A DNA stretch of 64,000 nt from Planotetraspora mira (lineage in GTDB: Bacteria > Actinomycetota > Actinomycetes > Streptosporangiales > Streptosporangiaceae): NCBI RefSeq assembly GCF_016863275.1, contig NZ_BOOO01000009.1:186001-250000 (forward strand). The letters are read 5' to 3'. Below are positions 23,948-32,437 of this stretch, one piece after another; the stretch's first letter is position 1; each line of letters starts with the position of its first letter. Below the pieces are notes generated by a model. That model searched no databases and was not told where the DNA came from. It worked only from the letters and a program-made list of their open reading frames with translations. The translations under genes and the position numbers were made by a program.

Positions 23948-25429
23948 TCACTTGGTGATGGTGTCCTTCGGGATGGGCTTGTCCTCTGCGAGGGCGTCGA
24001 ACAGGCGCACGGCCTTGGCCGTGTCCCACTTCACGACGGCCGCGCCGTTGATCGTGGGCAGCGAGCCGATGGGCACGGCCGTGGTCACCGGACCGCCCTT
24101 CATCGCGAGGCCGACCGAGAGCAGGTTGAACAGGCCCGTGTCCGGGTCGACGGCGACCGAGTCGGCCGCGCTCAGCGCCAGCGGGACGGACGTGAACGGG
24201 TTGAGGAGCGTGCCGGGGCTCGCCGCCTTCTGCACGACCGCGGAGAAGAACTGGCGCTGCCGCTGGGTGCGGTCGAAGTCGGGGATGGCGCCGGTCTTAC
24301 GCGTCCGGACGAAGCCGAGCGCGGTCCCGCCGTCCATGTCCTGGCAACCCTTCTTCAGGTTGATCCCGGCCTTCTTGTCCTTGATGTTCTGCTTCACGCA
24401 GATGTTCACGCCGCCGACCGCGTCGACGATGCCGACGAACCCGCCGAAGCCGATCTCCATGTAGTGGTCGATCCGGATACCGGTGACCTGCTCCACGGTC
24501 CTGGTCAGCAGCTTCGGGCCGCCGTAGGCGTAGGCCGCGTTCAGCTTGTCGCTGCCGTGCCCGGCGATCGGCACGTACGAGTCTCGGGGCAGGCTCACGA
24601 GCGTCGGCTGGCCGCTGTCCGGAATGTGGAGCAACATCATGGTGTCGGTCCGCTTGCCCACGGCCTTGCCGGTGGCGAGCTTCTTCCGCTGCTCCGCCGA
24701 CAACCCCGCCCGGCTGTCCGAGCCGACGAGCAGCCAGTCCTCACCCGGGGTGGCCGCGGGTCTGCCGCTGTAGTCCGTGAACGCCTCGACCGTCTGCAGC
24801 TTGGAACCGATCCAGAAATATCCGCCTACAGCGGCGACGATCAGGACGACCAGCAGAACGGCGACGGACCGGAGCACGATCTTGCCGATGTTCCTGGGGC
24901 GCCTGACGCCCCCGGAACCGCCGCCGCCCGGCGACCCCGGCACGTCTCCGCCGGGTGGCCCACCACGCTGACCGCCGAGCGGGCGGACGGGCGCCTGGCC
25001 CGATCGCGGCTTGCCGTACACCTTGGAGGTGACCCGGGGGGTGGTGTTCCCCAAGTCGTCGCTCTCCGCGTTCGAGGCGGTCCCGCGAAAGGCCTCGGGG
25101 ACGCGGTGGGCGGGCTGCCCGGCGGACGTCCAGGCTTCGTCCGCGGGCTGTCGCGCCGCCGCCCACGGATCATCAGCGGACGGCGCGGGCTTCCGGGGGT
25201 CATTCGCGGTCGGTCCCGCCTGCCACGGATCGTCGGCGGGCCGCCCCGCCGGCCGGGGATCCGGCGCGGATCCCCCACGCGCCCACGGATCGTCCCGTCC
25301 CACCGGCCGGGGATCTTGAGGAGACCCGCCACGCGCCCACGGATCGTCGGCGGGCCGTCCCGCCGGTCTCGGACCGCCACCCCCGGGGCGGCGAAGCGCG
25401 CGAGTGGCGTCGTCGTCGTCCTCGGCCAC
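23948..25429 (-). CDS. LytR-CpsA-Psr (LCP) family cell-wall glycopolymer ligase
   Basis: This 493-residue protein has a long disordered cytoplasmic N terminus (1-175) rich in Pro and repeats of the type DDPWARGGS-DPRP. One membrane anchor follows (about 180-205, LRSVAVLLVVLIVAAVGGYFW). The extracytoplasmic LCP domain has LLVGSDSRAGL, TDTMMLLHI, LPRDSYVPI, DHYMEIGFGGFVGIVDAVGG and FVRTRKTGAIPDFDRTQRQR, carrying the Arg/Asp residues that bind polyprenyl pyrophosphate. It attaches teichoic-acid-like or arabinogalactan-like polymers to peptidoglycan. The repeated N-terminal tail is unusually long. Confidence 0.92.
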   Translation of the reverse strand: MAEDDDDATRALRRPGGGGPRPAGRPADDPWARGGSPQDPRPVGRDDPWARGGSAPDPRPAGRPADDPWQAGPTANDPRKPAPSADDPWAAARQPADEAWTSAGQPAHRVPEAFRGTASNAESDDLGNTTPRVTSKVYGKPRSGQAPVRPLGGQRGGPPGGDVPGSPGGGGSGGVRRPRNIGKIVLRSVAVLLVVLIVAAVGGYFWIGSKLQTVEAFTDYSGRPAATPGEDWLLVGSDSRAGLSAEQRKKLATGKAVGKRTDTMMLLHIPDSGQPTLVSLPRDSYVPIAGHGSDKLNAAYAYGGPKLLTRTVEQVTGIRIDHYMEIGFGGFVGIVDAVGGVNICVKQNIKDKKAGINLKKGCQDMDGGTALGFVRTRKTGAIPDFDRTQRQRQFFSAVVQKAASPGTLLNPFTSVPLALSAADSVAVDPDTGLFNLLSVGLAMKGGPVTTAVPIGSLPTINGAAVVKWDTAKAVRLFDALAEDKPIPKDTITK

Positions 25430-25722
25430 GTGAATCCCCGTCCTTCAACTGCCTTGACCTCGATGTGGGCGGTGACCGCCCCTGACTTGAACGGTACGTC
25501 TCCATCCTCGCGGGAACGCAGATCGCTCACCAAGCTTTTCCCGCGAAAGGTACCCAGACCCTCTCGTAGCGACCAACTAACGAGACACCGGAAACACCTG
25601 AGCCGACGCAGCCGTTACGGTATTAGACCTCCGCTCGAAAGGATTACCGTGTCCGGCTCGGACCCGTGGAGTACTTGCCCGTGCGTGTGCACGGGGTCGC
25701 ATGATCATTCGGTTGGCGCACG

Positions 25723-27168
25723 ATGACCGCCGCCGCAGGCCTACTGGCCGTTCTCATCCTGACTTTCGCCACTGGTTACTTCGTCGCGCAGGAGTTCGCC
25801 TTCGTGGCGGCCGATCGCGGCACACTCCGTGACCAGGCGGCGAGTGGCGACGCCGCCGCCCAGCGGGCCCTCGAGGTCACCGGCCGCCTGTCCTTCATGT
25901 TGTCGGGCGCGCAACTGGGCATCACCGTGACCACCCTGCTCGTGGGCTTCGTCGCCCAACCGGCGATCGCCGACGTCATCCGGGGCCCGTTGCAAGACGT
26001 GGGGGTGCCGGACACGATGGTGACCGGCTTCGCCGTCGCCATCGGTGTCGCCATCGCGACGATCATACAGATGATCTTCGGCGAGCTCGCCCCGAAGAAC
26101 GTGGGCATCGCCCGCCCGGAAGCGGTGGCGAAGTTCCTGTCCCGCTCGACGTTGCTCTATCTGAAGATCGCCGGCCCGGTGATCCACCTGTTCGACGCGG
26201 CCGCGACCAGGCTCGTCCGCCTCGTGGGCATCGAGCCCGTCGAGGAGCTCGAACACGGTGCGACGCCCGATGAGCTGTCCCGCATCGTGGCGGACTCCGC
26301 CACGGCCGGCGAGGTGCCGCCGCGGCTGGCCGAGCTCCTGAAGCGTTCGCTCGAGTTCGGCGACCACGTGGCCGAGGACGTCATGGTCCCCCGCCCCCGC
26401 GTGGTGTCGCTGCGCGCGGACCGGCCGATCGCCGACCTGCTCCACAGCCTGCGGGAGCAGGGCCACTCGCGCTATCCCGTGCTCGGCACCGGCACCGACG
26501 ACGTGGTCGGCGTCACCGGCGTGCGGGAGTACCTGGAGGCCGGGTCTCCCGCGAACGGCCTGATCGGCGACCTCACCCACCCGCCGCTCCTCGTCCCCAC
26601 GACGCTCCCGTTGCCGCAGTTGCTGCGGCGCATGTCCGCGTCGGGCAAGACGTTCGCGTGTGTGATCGACGAGTACGGCGGCCTGGCCGGCGTGCTGACC
26701 ATGGAGGACCTCGCCGAGGAGCTCGTCGGCGAACTGGTGGACGAGAACGACCCCGAGCCGCTCGGCGTCGTCCGCCACCGGGACGGAACCTGGGACGTGC
26801 CGGGCACGCTCCGCCTCGACGAGGTCGAGCGCGCCACCGGCGTCGCCCTTCCCGAGAGCGAGGACTACGAGACGATCGCCGGGCTGGTGCTCGCCTCCCT
26901 CAGCCGGATCGCCGAGCCCGGCGACGAGGTCTCCACCGGCGTGGCCCGGGAGGCCGACCTGTTCGGCGACGACGAGCCGGACACCCACCGGGCAAGGCTC
27001 ACGGTCCTGAGCGTCCACCGCCACGTCCCCGAGTGGGTACGGCTCGCGCTCCACGATGAGGAGCCCGGCGAGGGCCGGACCGGCGAGGAGACGGCCGGCG
27101 ATCACCACGCCCGGGTCGACTACGCCCCCGAGCTCTTCTCCGCCCTGTTCCAGGGGAGGCCCGCATGA
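25723..27168 (+). CDS. HlyC/CorC (CNNM) family protein with DUF21, CBS pair and CorC domain
   Basis: This 481-residue integral membrane protein has an N-terminal DUF21/CNNM domain with about four membrane segments (LLAVLILTFATGYFVAQEFAFV; QLGITVTTLLVGFVAQPAI; MIFGELAPKN). A tandem CBS domain region follows (EDVMVPRPRVVSL; FACVIDEYGGLAGVLTMEDLAEELVGE), then a CorC_HlyC domain. The family handles Mg2+ or Co2+ efflux and homeostasis. The stop overlaps the next gene's ATG by 4 bp, giving a coupled pair. Confidence 0.92.
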   Translation: MTAAAGLLAVLILTFATGYFVAQEFAFVAADRGTLRDQAASGDAAAQRALEVTGRLSFMLSGAQLGITVTTLLVGFVAQPAIADVIRGPLQDVGVPDTMVTGFAVAIGVAIATIIQMIFGELAPKNVGIARPEAVAKFLSRSTLLYLKIAGPVIHLFDAAATRLVRLVGIEPVEELEHGATPDELSRIVADSATAGEVPPRLAELLKRSLEFGDHVAEDVMVPRPRVVSLRADRPIADLLHSLREQGHSRYPVLGTGTDDVVGVTGVREYLEAGSPANGLIGDLTHPPLLVPTTLPLPQLLRRMSASGKTFACVIDEYGGLAGVLTMEDLAEELVGELVDENDPEPLGVVRHRDGTWDVPGTLRLDEVERATGVALPESEDYETIAGLVLASLSRIAEPGDEVSTGVAREADLFGDDEPDTHRARLTVLSVHRHVPEWVRLALHDEEPGEGRTGEETAGDHHARVDYAPELFSALFQGRPA

Positions 27169-28169
27169 GCGAGTTCGGCTCGATCCTGCTCGGTGTGATC
27201 CTGCTGATCGCCAACGGCTTCTTCGTGGCCACGGAGTTCGCCCTGGTCTCGTCCAAGCGGCATCGGCTGGAGGAGGCCGCCCTCTCCGGCGGCCGGCTGG
27301 TCAAGGTGGCCGCGCGCGGGGCGGTCCGCGGCGGCCGGCAGCTGCCGTTGATGCTCGCGGGCGCCCAACTCGGCATCACGCTGTCCTCCCTGGGCCTCGG
27401 CATGGTCGCGGAGCCGGCCATCGAGCACCTGCTGGAGCCGGTCCTGGGGCTGCTTCCCGAGTCGCTGCGCACCCCGGTGACCTACGTGGTGGCGCTCGCC
27501 CTGGTGACCTTCCTCCACATGGTGGTCGGAGAGATGGCGCCCAAGTCGTGGGCGCTGACGCGCCCCGAGCGCGTGGCGATGGCACTCGCCCTGCCGTTCC
27601 GCGGTTTCACGTGGATCGTCCGCCCGGTGCTCGCCGTCCTGAACGGCGCGACCAACGGACTGCTGCACCTGTTCGGGGTCCGGCCACGCGACGAGCTGGC
27701 CACCACGCGCACGCCGCACCAGCTCGCCATGCTGGTCGCCGAGTCGGGCCGGATGGGCATGCTCGACCGGGACGAGCACGATCTGCTCACGCGGGCCCTG
27801 CGGGTCCAGTCCCAGTCGATCGAGCGGCTGATGGTGCCGCTCGACGAGGCGCCCGCGGTGCCCGTGGACGCGGACGACTTCCTGGCACGCGAGACGGCGG
27901 CCCGCAGCGGGCATCTCCGCATGTTCGTCGTCTCGCCTCAGGACGTGGTCGGGGTCCTGCACATCCGGGACGTCCTGGTCCAGCCGGGACGGCCCCTGGC
28001 CGAGCTCGCCACGCCCGCCCCCCGCCTCTCCGGCGGGACGACGGTGCCCGACGCCGTGACCGTTCTCCAGGACGCCCACGCGGAGCTGGGACTGGTGATC
28101 GACAAGAACGGCGAGGCGATCGGAATGATCAGTCTGGCGACACTGGTCGGCGAACTGCTGGCCGCCTGA
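27165..28169 (+). CDS. HlyC/CorC (CNNM) family protein, second copy, no CorC domain
   Basis: This 334-residue paralogue of the preceding gene has a DUF21/CNNM membrane domain (LLIANGFFVATEFALVSSKR; MLAGAQLGITLSSLGLGMVAEP; MVVGEMAPKSWAL) and a CBS pair (SIERLMVPLDEAPAVPV; ELGLVIDKNGEAIGMISLATLVGELLAA). The C-terminal CorC domain is missing, making it about 150 residues shorter. The two proteins probably form a heteromeric transporter. The 3' end overlaps the convergent MFS gene by 41 bp. Confidence 0.92.
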   Translation: MSEFGSILLGVILLIANGFFVATEFALVSSKRHRLEEAALSGGRLVKVAARGAVRGGRQLPLMLAGAQLGITLSSLGLGMVAEPAIEHLLEPVLGLLPESLRTPVTYVVALALVTFLHMVVGEMAPKSWALTRPERVAMALALPFRGFTWIVRPVLAVLNGATNGLLHLFGVRPRDELATTRTPHQLAMLVAESGRMGMLDRDEHDLLTRALRVQSQSIERLMVPLDEAPAVPVDADDFLARETAARSGHLRMFVVSPQDVVGVLHIRDVLVQPGRPLAELATPAPRLSGGTTVPDAVTVLQDAHAELGLVIDKNGEAIGMISLATLVGELLAA

Positions 28170-29331
28170 TCATCGGCACGCCGGGTGTCGCGACCGACGC
28201 GGCCAGCGCCAGCGCCCCGGCGAGGGCGAAGGCCGTGCCGAACCCGGCGTGCGTGATCAGGGCGCCGAGAACCGGGGGCGTGCCGGCGGCGATCAGGTTC
28301 TGCCCCGTGTTCTGCGCCCCCATGGCCCGGCCCGCCCAGGCCGGGCCGGCGAGCTCGGAGACGGCGGTGAAGGCGAGGCCGTTGCCGCTCATCGAGATCA
28401 CCAGCGCCGCGACGAGAAGCGCGGAGCCGGCGGCGTTCCCGGCCTGTACGGCCATCGCCAGCACGAGCATGACCACGGCGTTGACCAGGGCGAGCCGCCG
28501 CATGGGACCGACCCGGCTCCCGGCGAGGTCCGACCACCGGCCGCACAGCAGCCTGCCCCCCGCGCCGGCGAGCTGGGCGGCCGCGATCACCTGACTGGCC
28601 GTCGCGGCCGCCCAGTGGCGCTCGGCCACCAGGTAGGTCAGCGCGAAGGCGGCCGTGGCGAACTGGGGGACGACGAGCAACATGCTGGCCGCGTGCACCC
28701 GCCAGAGCGCCGGCTCGGTGTACGGCGACGCGGAACGCGTGCCGGCGGACGTCTCCGGCCGGGGTGGATCCACCACCATCAGCCCGACACAGCACGTCGT
28801 GACAAGACAGATCGCGGTCATCGCCAGAAGGGCGCCGCGCACGCCTCCCAGGTGGAGGGCGGGCGGGGCGATCACTCCGGCGAGCGCCACGCCGAGAGGC
28901 TGGGCGGTCTGCCGCCAGCCCATCGCGACCCCGCGCCGCTCCTTCGGGAACCAGCCGAGGACGACCCGGCCGCTCGAGGCGTTCGCCGAGGCGCCGGCCG
29001 CTCCGGCCAGCCCCAGCAGGACCGCGAGCACGGCGGGATGGGTGGCGAACGCGGCGGATCCCAGGAAGACCGTGGCCAGAGCCAGTCCGCTGGTCATGGC
29101 GATCCGCTCGCCGTACCTGTCGGCGACCCAGCCCCACGCGATGAGGGTGAAGAGCATGCCCGCGCTGGGCGCCCCGACGATGACGCCGGCCTCGGCGAGC
29201 GTGAGCCCGTGTTCGGCCTCGAGAGCCGGGAGCAGGAACGGCAGGCCGTACATGAACACACATCCGGCGCCCTGCGCCGCCACGCCAAGGCTCAGCATGG
29301 CCCAGCGATTCGGTCTCCCCATGCCGGGCAT
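28129..29331 (-). CDS. MFS transporter
   Basis: This 400-residue protein has 12 membrane segments and the MFS loop 2-3 pattern (WGWVADRYGERIAM). The N-terminal half is GLPFLLPALEAEHGLTLAEAGVIVG. The second half has LLCGRWSDLAGSRVGPMRRL. The substrate is unknown. It resembles CynX/NarK-type or sugar/acid carriers only loosely. The start may be at 29331 or at the second Met (29322). An AT-rich upstream region (29335-29380) with an imperfect inverted repeat around TCTCTCATAT and ATATAGTGAGA could be an operator. Confidence 0.85.
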   Translation of the reverse strand: MPGMGRPNRWAMLSLGVAAQGAGCVFMYGLPFLLPALEAEHGLTLAEAGVIVGAPSAGMLFTLIAWGWVADRYGERIAMTSGLALATVFLGSAAFATHPAVLAVLLGLAGAAGASANASSGRVVLGWFPKERRGVAMGWRQTAQPLGVALAGVIAPPALHLGGVRGALLAMTAICLVTTCCVGLMVVDPPRPETSAGTRSASPYTEPALWRVHAASMLLVVPQFATAAFALTYLVAERHWAAATASQVIAAAQLAGAGGRLLCGRWSDLAGSRVGPMRRLALVNAVVMLVLAMAVQAGNAAGSALLVAALVISMSGNGLAFTAVSELAGPAWAGRAMGAQNTGQNLIAAGTPPVLGALITHAGFGTAFALAGALALAASVATPGVPMIRRPAVRRPVSPD

Positions 29332-29381
29332 GTTAGACCGTATCTCTCATATTAAGACGAATCAGATCATATAGTGAGACA

Positions 29382-29636
29382 CATGGAAAAGTGATCTAAG
29401 CGCCCCGCTGGGGGTAAGGGAGATCGCAAGCCAGACGAAAGTGAAGTGAAAGGTGGGTCAGGAGAATCGTGAGCGCACGCTGGCCGGACACCGAGGAAGG
29501 GACGATGATGATTGACAAGAGCGCGGTCCCCTCCTGCCCGGACTCGTCCGGTGGGCTCGCTCAGCAAGGGATCTCAGCGGCCGCCACCATGGAACCGATG
29601 AAAACAGGACCCATGTCACACGATGTGATCCAAAAG
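29382..29636. other. Intergenic stretch without a recognised gene
   Basis: This 255-bp stretch between the MFS promoter and the tRNA terminator has only short frames. One plus-strand frame continues through the antisense of the tRNA and is not credible. No repeat or RNA family was recognised. Confidence 0.5.
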
Positions 29637-29637
29637 A

Positions 29638-29686
29638 AAGGGCCTCAGTGCGGAAGCTTCGCTTCCGGCCACCTGAGGCCACTGAT
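29638..29686 (-). terminator. Terminator hairpin downstream of tRNA-Leu
   Basis: A nested hairpin (outer arms GGCCTCAG and CTGAGGCC, inner arms CGGAAGC and GCTTCCG) lies directly after the tRNA on the minus strand. It is followed in that direction by CTTTTGG. Confidence 0.75.
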
Positions 29687-29693
29687 ATTTCTG

Positions 29694-29776
29694 TGGGCAA
29701 GGGGGGAGTTGAACCCCCACGTCCTTTCGGACACACGGACCTGAACCGTGCGCGTCTGCCATTCCGCCACTTGCCC
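29694..29776 (-). tRNA. tRNA-Leu (anticodon CAG)
   Basis: On the minus strand a full class II tRNA folds. The acceptor stem is GGGCAAG/CTTGCCC and the D-arm has TGGCGGAATGGCAGACGC. The anticodon stem is CACGG/CCGTG with loop TTCAGGT, anticodon CAG. A variable arm GTCC-GAAA-GGAC and the T-arm GGGGGTTCAACTCCCCC follow. The discriminator is A and CCA is not encoded. It reads CUG, the main leucine codon of GC-rich genomes. Confidence 0.97.
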
Positions 29777-29934
29777 TTTGCGGGTGCTCCCATCGCTGGG
29801 TGCCTGGAAAGGTTAGCACGCAACCGCTGGTGCTACCGAACCCGGATACGATCCTTCTAGACGACGGAGCGAAGGAGCTCGCTGCAGCGCCGGAGCGGGT
29901 CGCGACCATAGACAGAATGGAAGGGAGGTAGCCG

Positions 29935-30675
29935 GTGGGAGTCCTTCAGCGCTTCGAGCGCAGGCTCGAAGGCTTGGTTGAGGGTGCCTTTGCGCGGGCC
30001 TTCAAGTCCGACCTCCAGCCGGTCGAGGTTGCCAGCGCCGTGCAGAGGGAGATGGACGAACGGGCGGCGATCGTCGCCCAAGGTCGAACTCTCGTGCCGA
30101 ACGACTTCGTGGTGGAGCTCTCGACTACCGACAGCGAGCGCCTAGAGGTGTACGCCGACAGCATCGGCCACGAACTGGCCAACCTCGCGAGGGAATACGC
30201 CACGGAACAGGGCTACTCGTTCGTGGGGCCGGTCCGGATGCGGTTCGAGACGGCCGACGACCTCGCGGTCGGGCTGTTCCGGATCCGTTCGGGCGTCATC
30301 CGGGGGGCGACGGTCGAGCAGGACGAGATCCGCCAGCCGGTGAGCGACCTGCCCGCGGGCCGTCCCGGCGCGTTCGGCGGGCGTCCTCGGCTGCTGGTCT
30401 CCACCCAGGACGACCCGCAGGGCCAGCGGTCCTACGAACTGACCACGCCGGTCACGCTGCTCGGCCGGGGGACCGATTGCGATCTGCGGTTGGTGGATCC
30501 CGGCGTCTCGCGGCATCATGCCGAGCTACGAGTTGAGGGACAGCAGGTCGTTCTCGTCGACCTGGGTTCCACGAACGGCACCTTCATCAACGGCCAGCCG
30601 ATCCGCAGGATCGAGATGCAGGACGGCACGAGGGTGACGTTGGGCCGCACGACACTGGTGTTCCGGCGCGATTAG
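29935..30675 (+). CDS. fhaA: FhaA: DUF3662 and FHA domain protein
   Basis: This 246-residue protein has an N-terminal DUF3662 domain (about 1-120, GVLQRFERRLEGLVEGAFARAF) and a C-terminal phosphothreonine-binding FHA domain (about 155-245). The FHA domain has VTLLGRGTDCDLRLVDPGVSRHHAEL and DLGSTNGTFINGQ. In mycobacteria FhaA binds PknB-phosphorylated MviN and modulates peptidoglycan precursor export. The GTG start follows a strong GGGAGGT. It is the first gene of the cell-wall signalling cluster. Confidence 0.95.
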   Translation: MGVLQRFERRLEGLVEGAFARAFKSDLQPVEVASAVQREMDERAAIVAQGRTLVPNDFVVELSTTDSERLEVYADSIGHELANLAREYATEQGYSFVGPVRMRFETADDLAVGLFRIRSGVIRGATVEQDEIRQPVSDLPAGRPGAFGGRPRLLVSTQDDPQGQRSYELTTPVTLLGRGTDCDLRLVDPGVSRHHAELRVEGQQVVLVDLGSTNGTFINGQPIRRIEMQDGTRVTLGRTTLVFRRD

Positions 30676-30692
30676 AGGTAGACAAACCGTCC

Positions 30693-31157
30693 ATGTCCGA
30701 GCTAACGCTGCTGCTGATCCGGCTCGCCTTTCTGGCGGCGCTGTGGTTCTTCGTGATTGCCGCGGTCGGCGTCATCCGGACAGACTTGTTCGGCCCCCGT
30801 ACGGCGCCCGCGCCCGCACGGAAGCCTGCCAAAGTGGTCAAACCCCCGTCCCGGGCCAAGAAGGGGGATCCTCGTCAGCTGATCGTCACCGGTGGCCCCC
30901 TGCAAGGGACCATCATCAACCTCACGGAGACTCCCATCACCATCGGCCGAGCGAACGACGCCACGCTGGTTCTCAGCGATGACTACGCTTCGAGCCGGCA
31001 CGCCCGGCTCTTTCCCCAGGACGGCCAGTGGATCGTGGAAGATCTCGGCTCGACCAACGGCACGTTCCTTGAACGCTCTAAAGTGACCCGCCCGACCCCG
31101 GTGCCTCTCGGAGTTCCGATCCGCATCGGCAAGACCGTCATCGAATTGCGCAAATGA
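30693..31157 (+). CDS. fhaB: FhaB (FipA-type): membrane-anchored FHA protein
   Basis: This 154-residue protein has an N-terminal membrane segment (about 5-27, LLLIRLAFLAALWFFVIAAV) and a basic linker. A C-terminal FHA domain follows, with ITIGRANDATLVLSDDYASSRHARL and EDLGSTNGTFL. It reads phosphothreonines made by PknB and supports septal peptidoglycan synthesis. Its stop overlaps the ATG of pstP by 4 bp. Confidence 0.95.
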   Translation: MSELTLLLIRLAFLAALWFFVIAAVGVIRTDLFGPRTAPAPARKPAKVVKPPSRAKKGDPRQLIVTGGPLQGTIINLTETPITIGRANDATLVLSDDYASSRHARLFPQDGQWIVEDLGSTNGTFLERSKVTRPTPVPLGVPIRIGKTVIELRK

Positions 31158-32437
31158 CAATCGCACTCCGCTACGCCGCCCGCTCGGACGTCGGACTCCT
31201 CCGCGAAGGCAACGAGGACTCCGCGTACGCCAGCGGCCGCCTGCTCGCCGTCGCCGACGGCATGGGCGGGCATGCTCACGGCGAGGTGGCCAGCTCGGTC
31301 GCCATCGCCGCCATGTCGTCCCTTGACCAGGACGCATTCGGGGGTGACCTGCTCACCGAAATCGAGGCGGCGGTCCGTGACGCCAACCATCAGCTGCACG
31401 CGATGGTGGCCCGGGACCCGAGCCTCAAGGGCATGGGCACCACCCTCACCGCGATGCTCTGGAACGGGCCCCGGTTCGCGCTGATCCACGTGGGCGACTC
31501 CCGCGCGTATCTGCTGCGCAACGGCGAGCTTTACCAGATCACGCACGACCACACCCTCGTGCAGTCGTTGGTGGATGACGGCCGCATCACCCAGGAGGAG
31601 GCCGCCAACCACCCGCAGCGGTCCATCCTGCTGCGCGCCCTGGACGGCAGCGGCGAGGTCGACCCCGACCTGCAGGACCGGGAGGCCCAGGTGGGCGACC
31701 GGTATCTGCTGTGCTCGGACGGCCTGTCCACCGTGGTCAGCGCGGAGACCCTGCACCACACGCTCAGCACGGTCGAGGATCCGGAAGAGGTCGTCCGCCA
31801 GCTCATCGACCTGGCGAACAGGGGCGGCGGGCCGGACAACATCACCTGTGTGCTGGCCGACGTGGTCGAGGTGGACGAGACGCAGCCGCCGCTCGCGACG
31901 GCGGCGGTCGTCGGAGCCGCCGGGTCCGGACGCGTGCGCGGCGTGCCGCCCGACACGCCGGCGGGCCGAGCCACCGTCGTCACGGCTCCGCAACCCGTGA
32001 TCGTGGACGAGGACCTCGACGGCGAGCCGCTGCCCGAGTCACGGGCGGCGGCGCGCCGCCCCAAGAAACGCCGGTCCTGGCCGCTGGTGACCACGCTGGT
32101 CGTGATCGTGGCCGCCGTGCTCGGGGCCGGCGGCTACTTCGGCTACCAGTGGACCCAGGACCAGTTCTACGTCGGCGCGAGCGGGGGCGAGCTGGTGGTG
32201 TTCCAGGGCCCCAACGCGCAGCTGGGGCCCTTGACCCTCAGAAAGGTCGCCTACACCGAGCACGTGAAGCTCTCCTCCCTGTCCCCTGTGCAGCAGGACC
32301 TGATCCATACCGAGATCTCGGTCGACACCCTCCAGGCCGGCATCGCCAGGCTCAAGGGCTTCGCCTCCGGGACGGCCACGAGCACGACCCCGCAGGACGC
32401 CGGCACGACGCCGACCCCGTCGAGGTCCGCTAAGTGA
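31154..32437 (+). CDS. pstP: PP2C-family Ser/Thr protein phosphatase PstP
   Basis: This 427-residue phosphatase has a cytoplasmic PP2C domain (1-235) with metal-ligand motifs EGNEDSAYA, VADGMGGHAHGEVASS, HVGDSRAYLLRNG, LCSDGLSTVV and GGPDNITCVLADV. A linker, one membrane segment (about 308-328) and an extracytoplasmic tail (TQDQFYVGASGGELVVFQG) follow. It reverses PknB phosphorylation. It overlaps both fhaB and rodA, so the cluster is translationally coupled. Confidence 0.96.
   Translation: MTIALRYAARSDVGLLREGNEDSAYASGRLLAVADGMGGHAHGEVASSVAIAAMSSLDQDAFGGDLLTEIEAAVRDANHQLHAMVARDPSLKGMGTTLTAMLWNGPRFALIHVGDSRAYLLRNGELYQITHDHTLVQSLVDDGRITQEEAANHPQRSILLRALDGSGEVDPDLQDREAQVGDRYLLCSDGLSTVVSAETLHHTLSTVEDPEEVVRQLIDLANRGGGPDNITCVLADVVEVDETQPPLATAAVVGAAGSGRVRGVPPDTPAGRATVVTAPQPVIVDEDLDGEPLPESRAAARRPKKRRSWPLVTTLVVIVAAVLGAGGYFGYQWTQDQFYVGASGGELVVFQGPNAQLGPLTLRKVAYTEHVKLSSLSPVQQDLIHTEISVDTLQAGIARLKGFASGTATSTTPQDAGTTPTPSRSAK

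Noticed and set aside
29469-29909. Several frames overlapping tRNA-Leu on both strands
   Set aside because: They read through the tRNA gene, a known source of false proteins, and have no family similarity.
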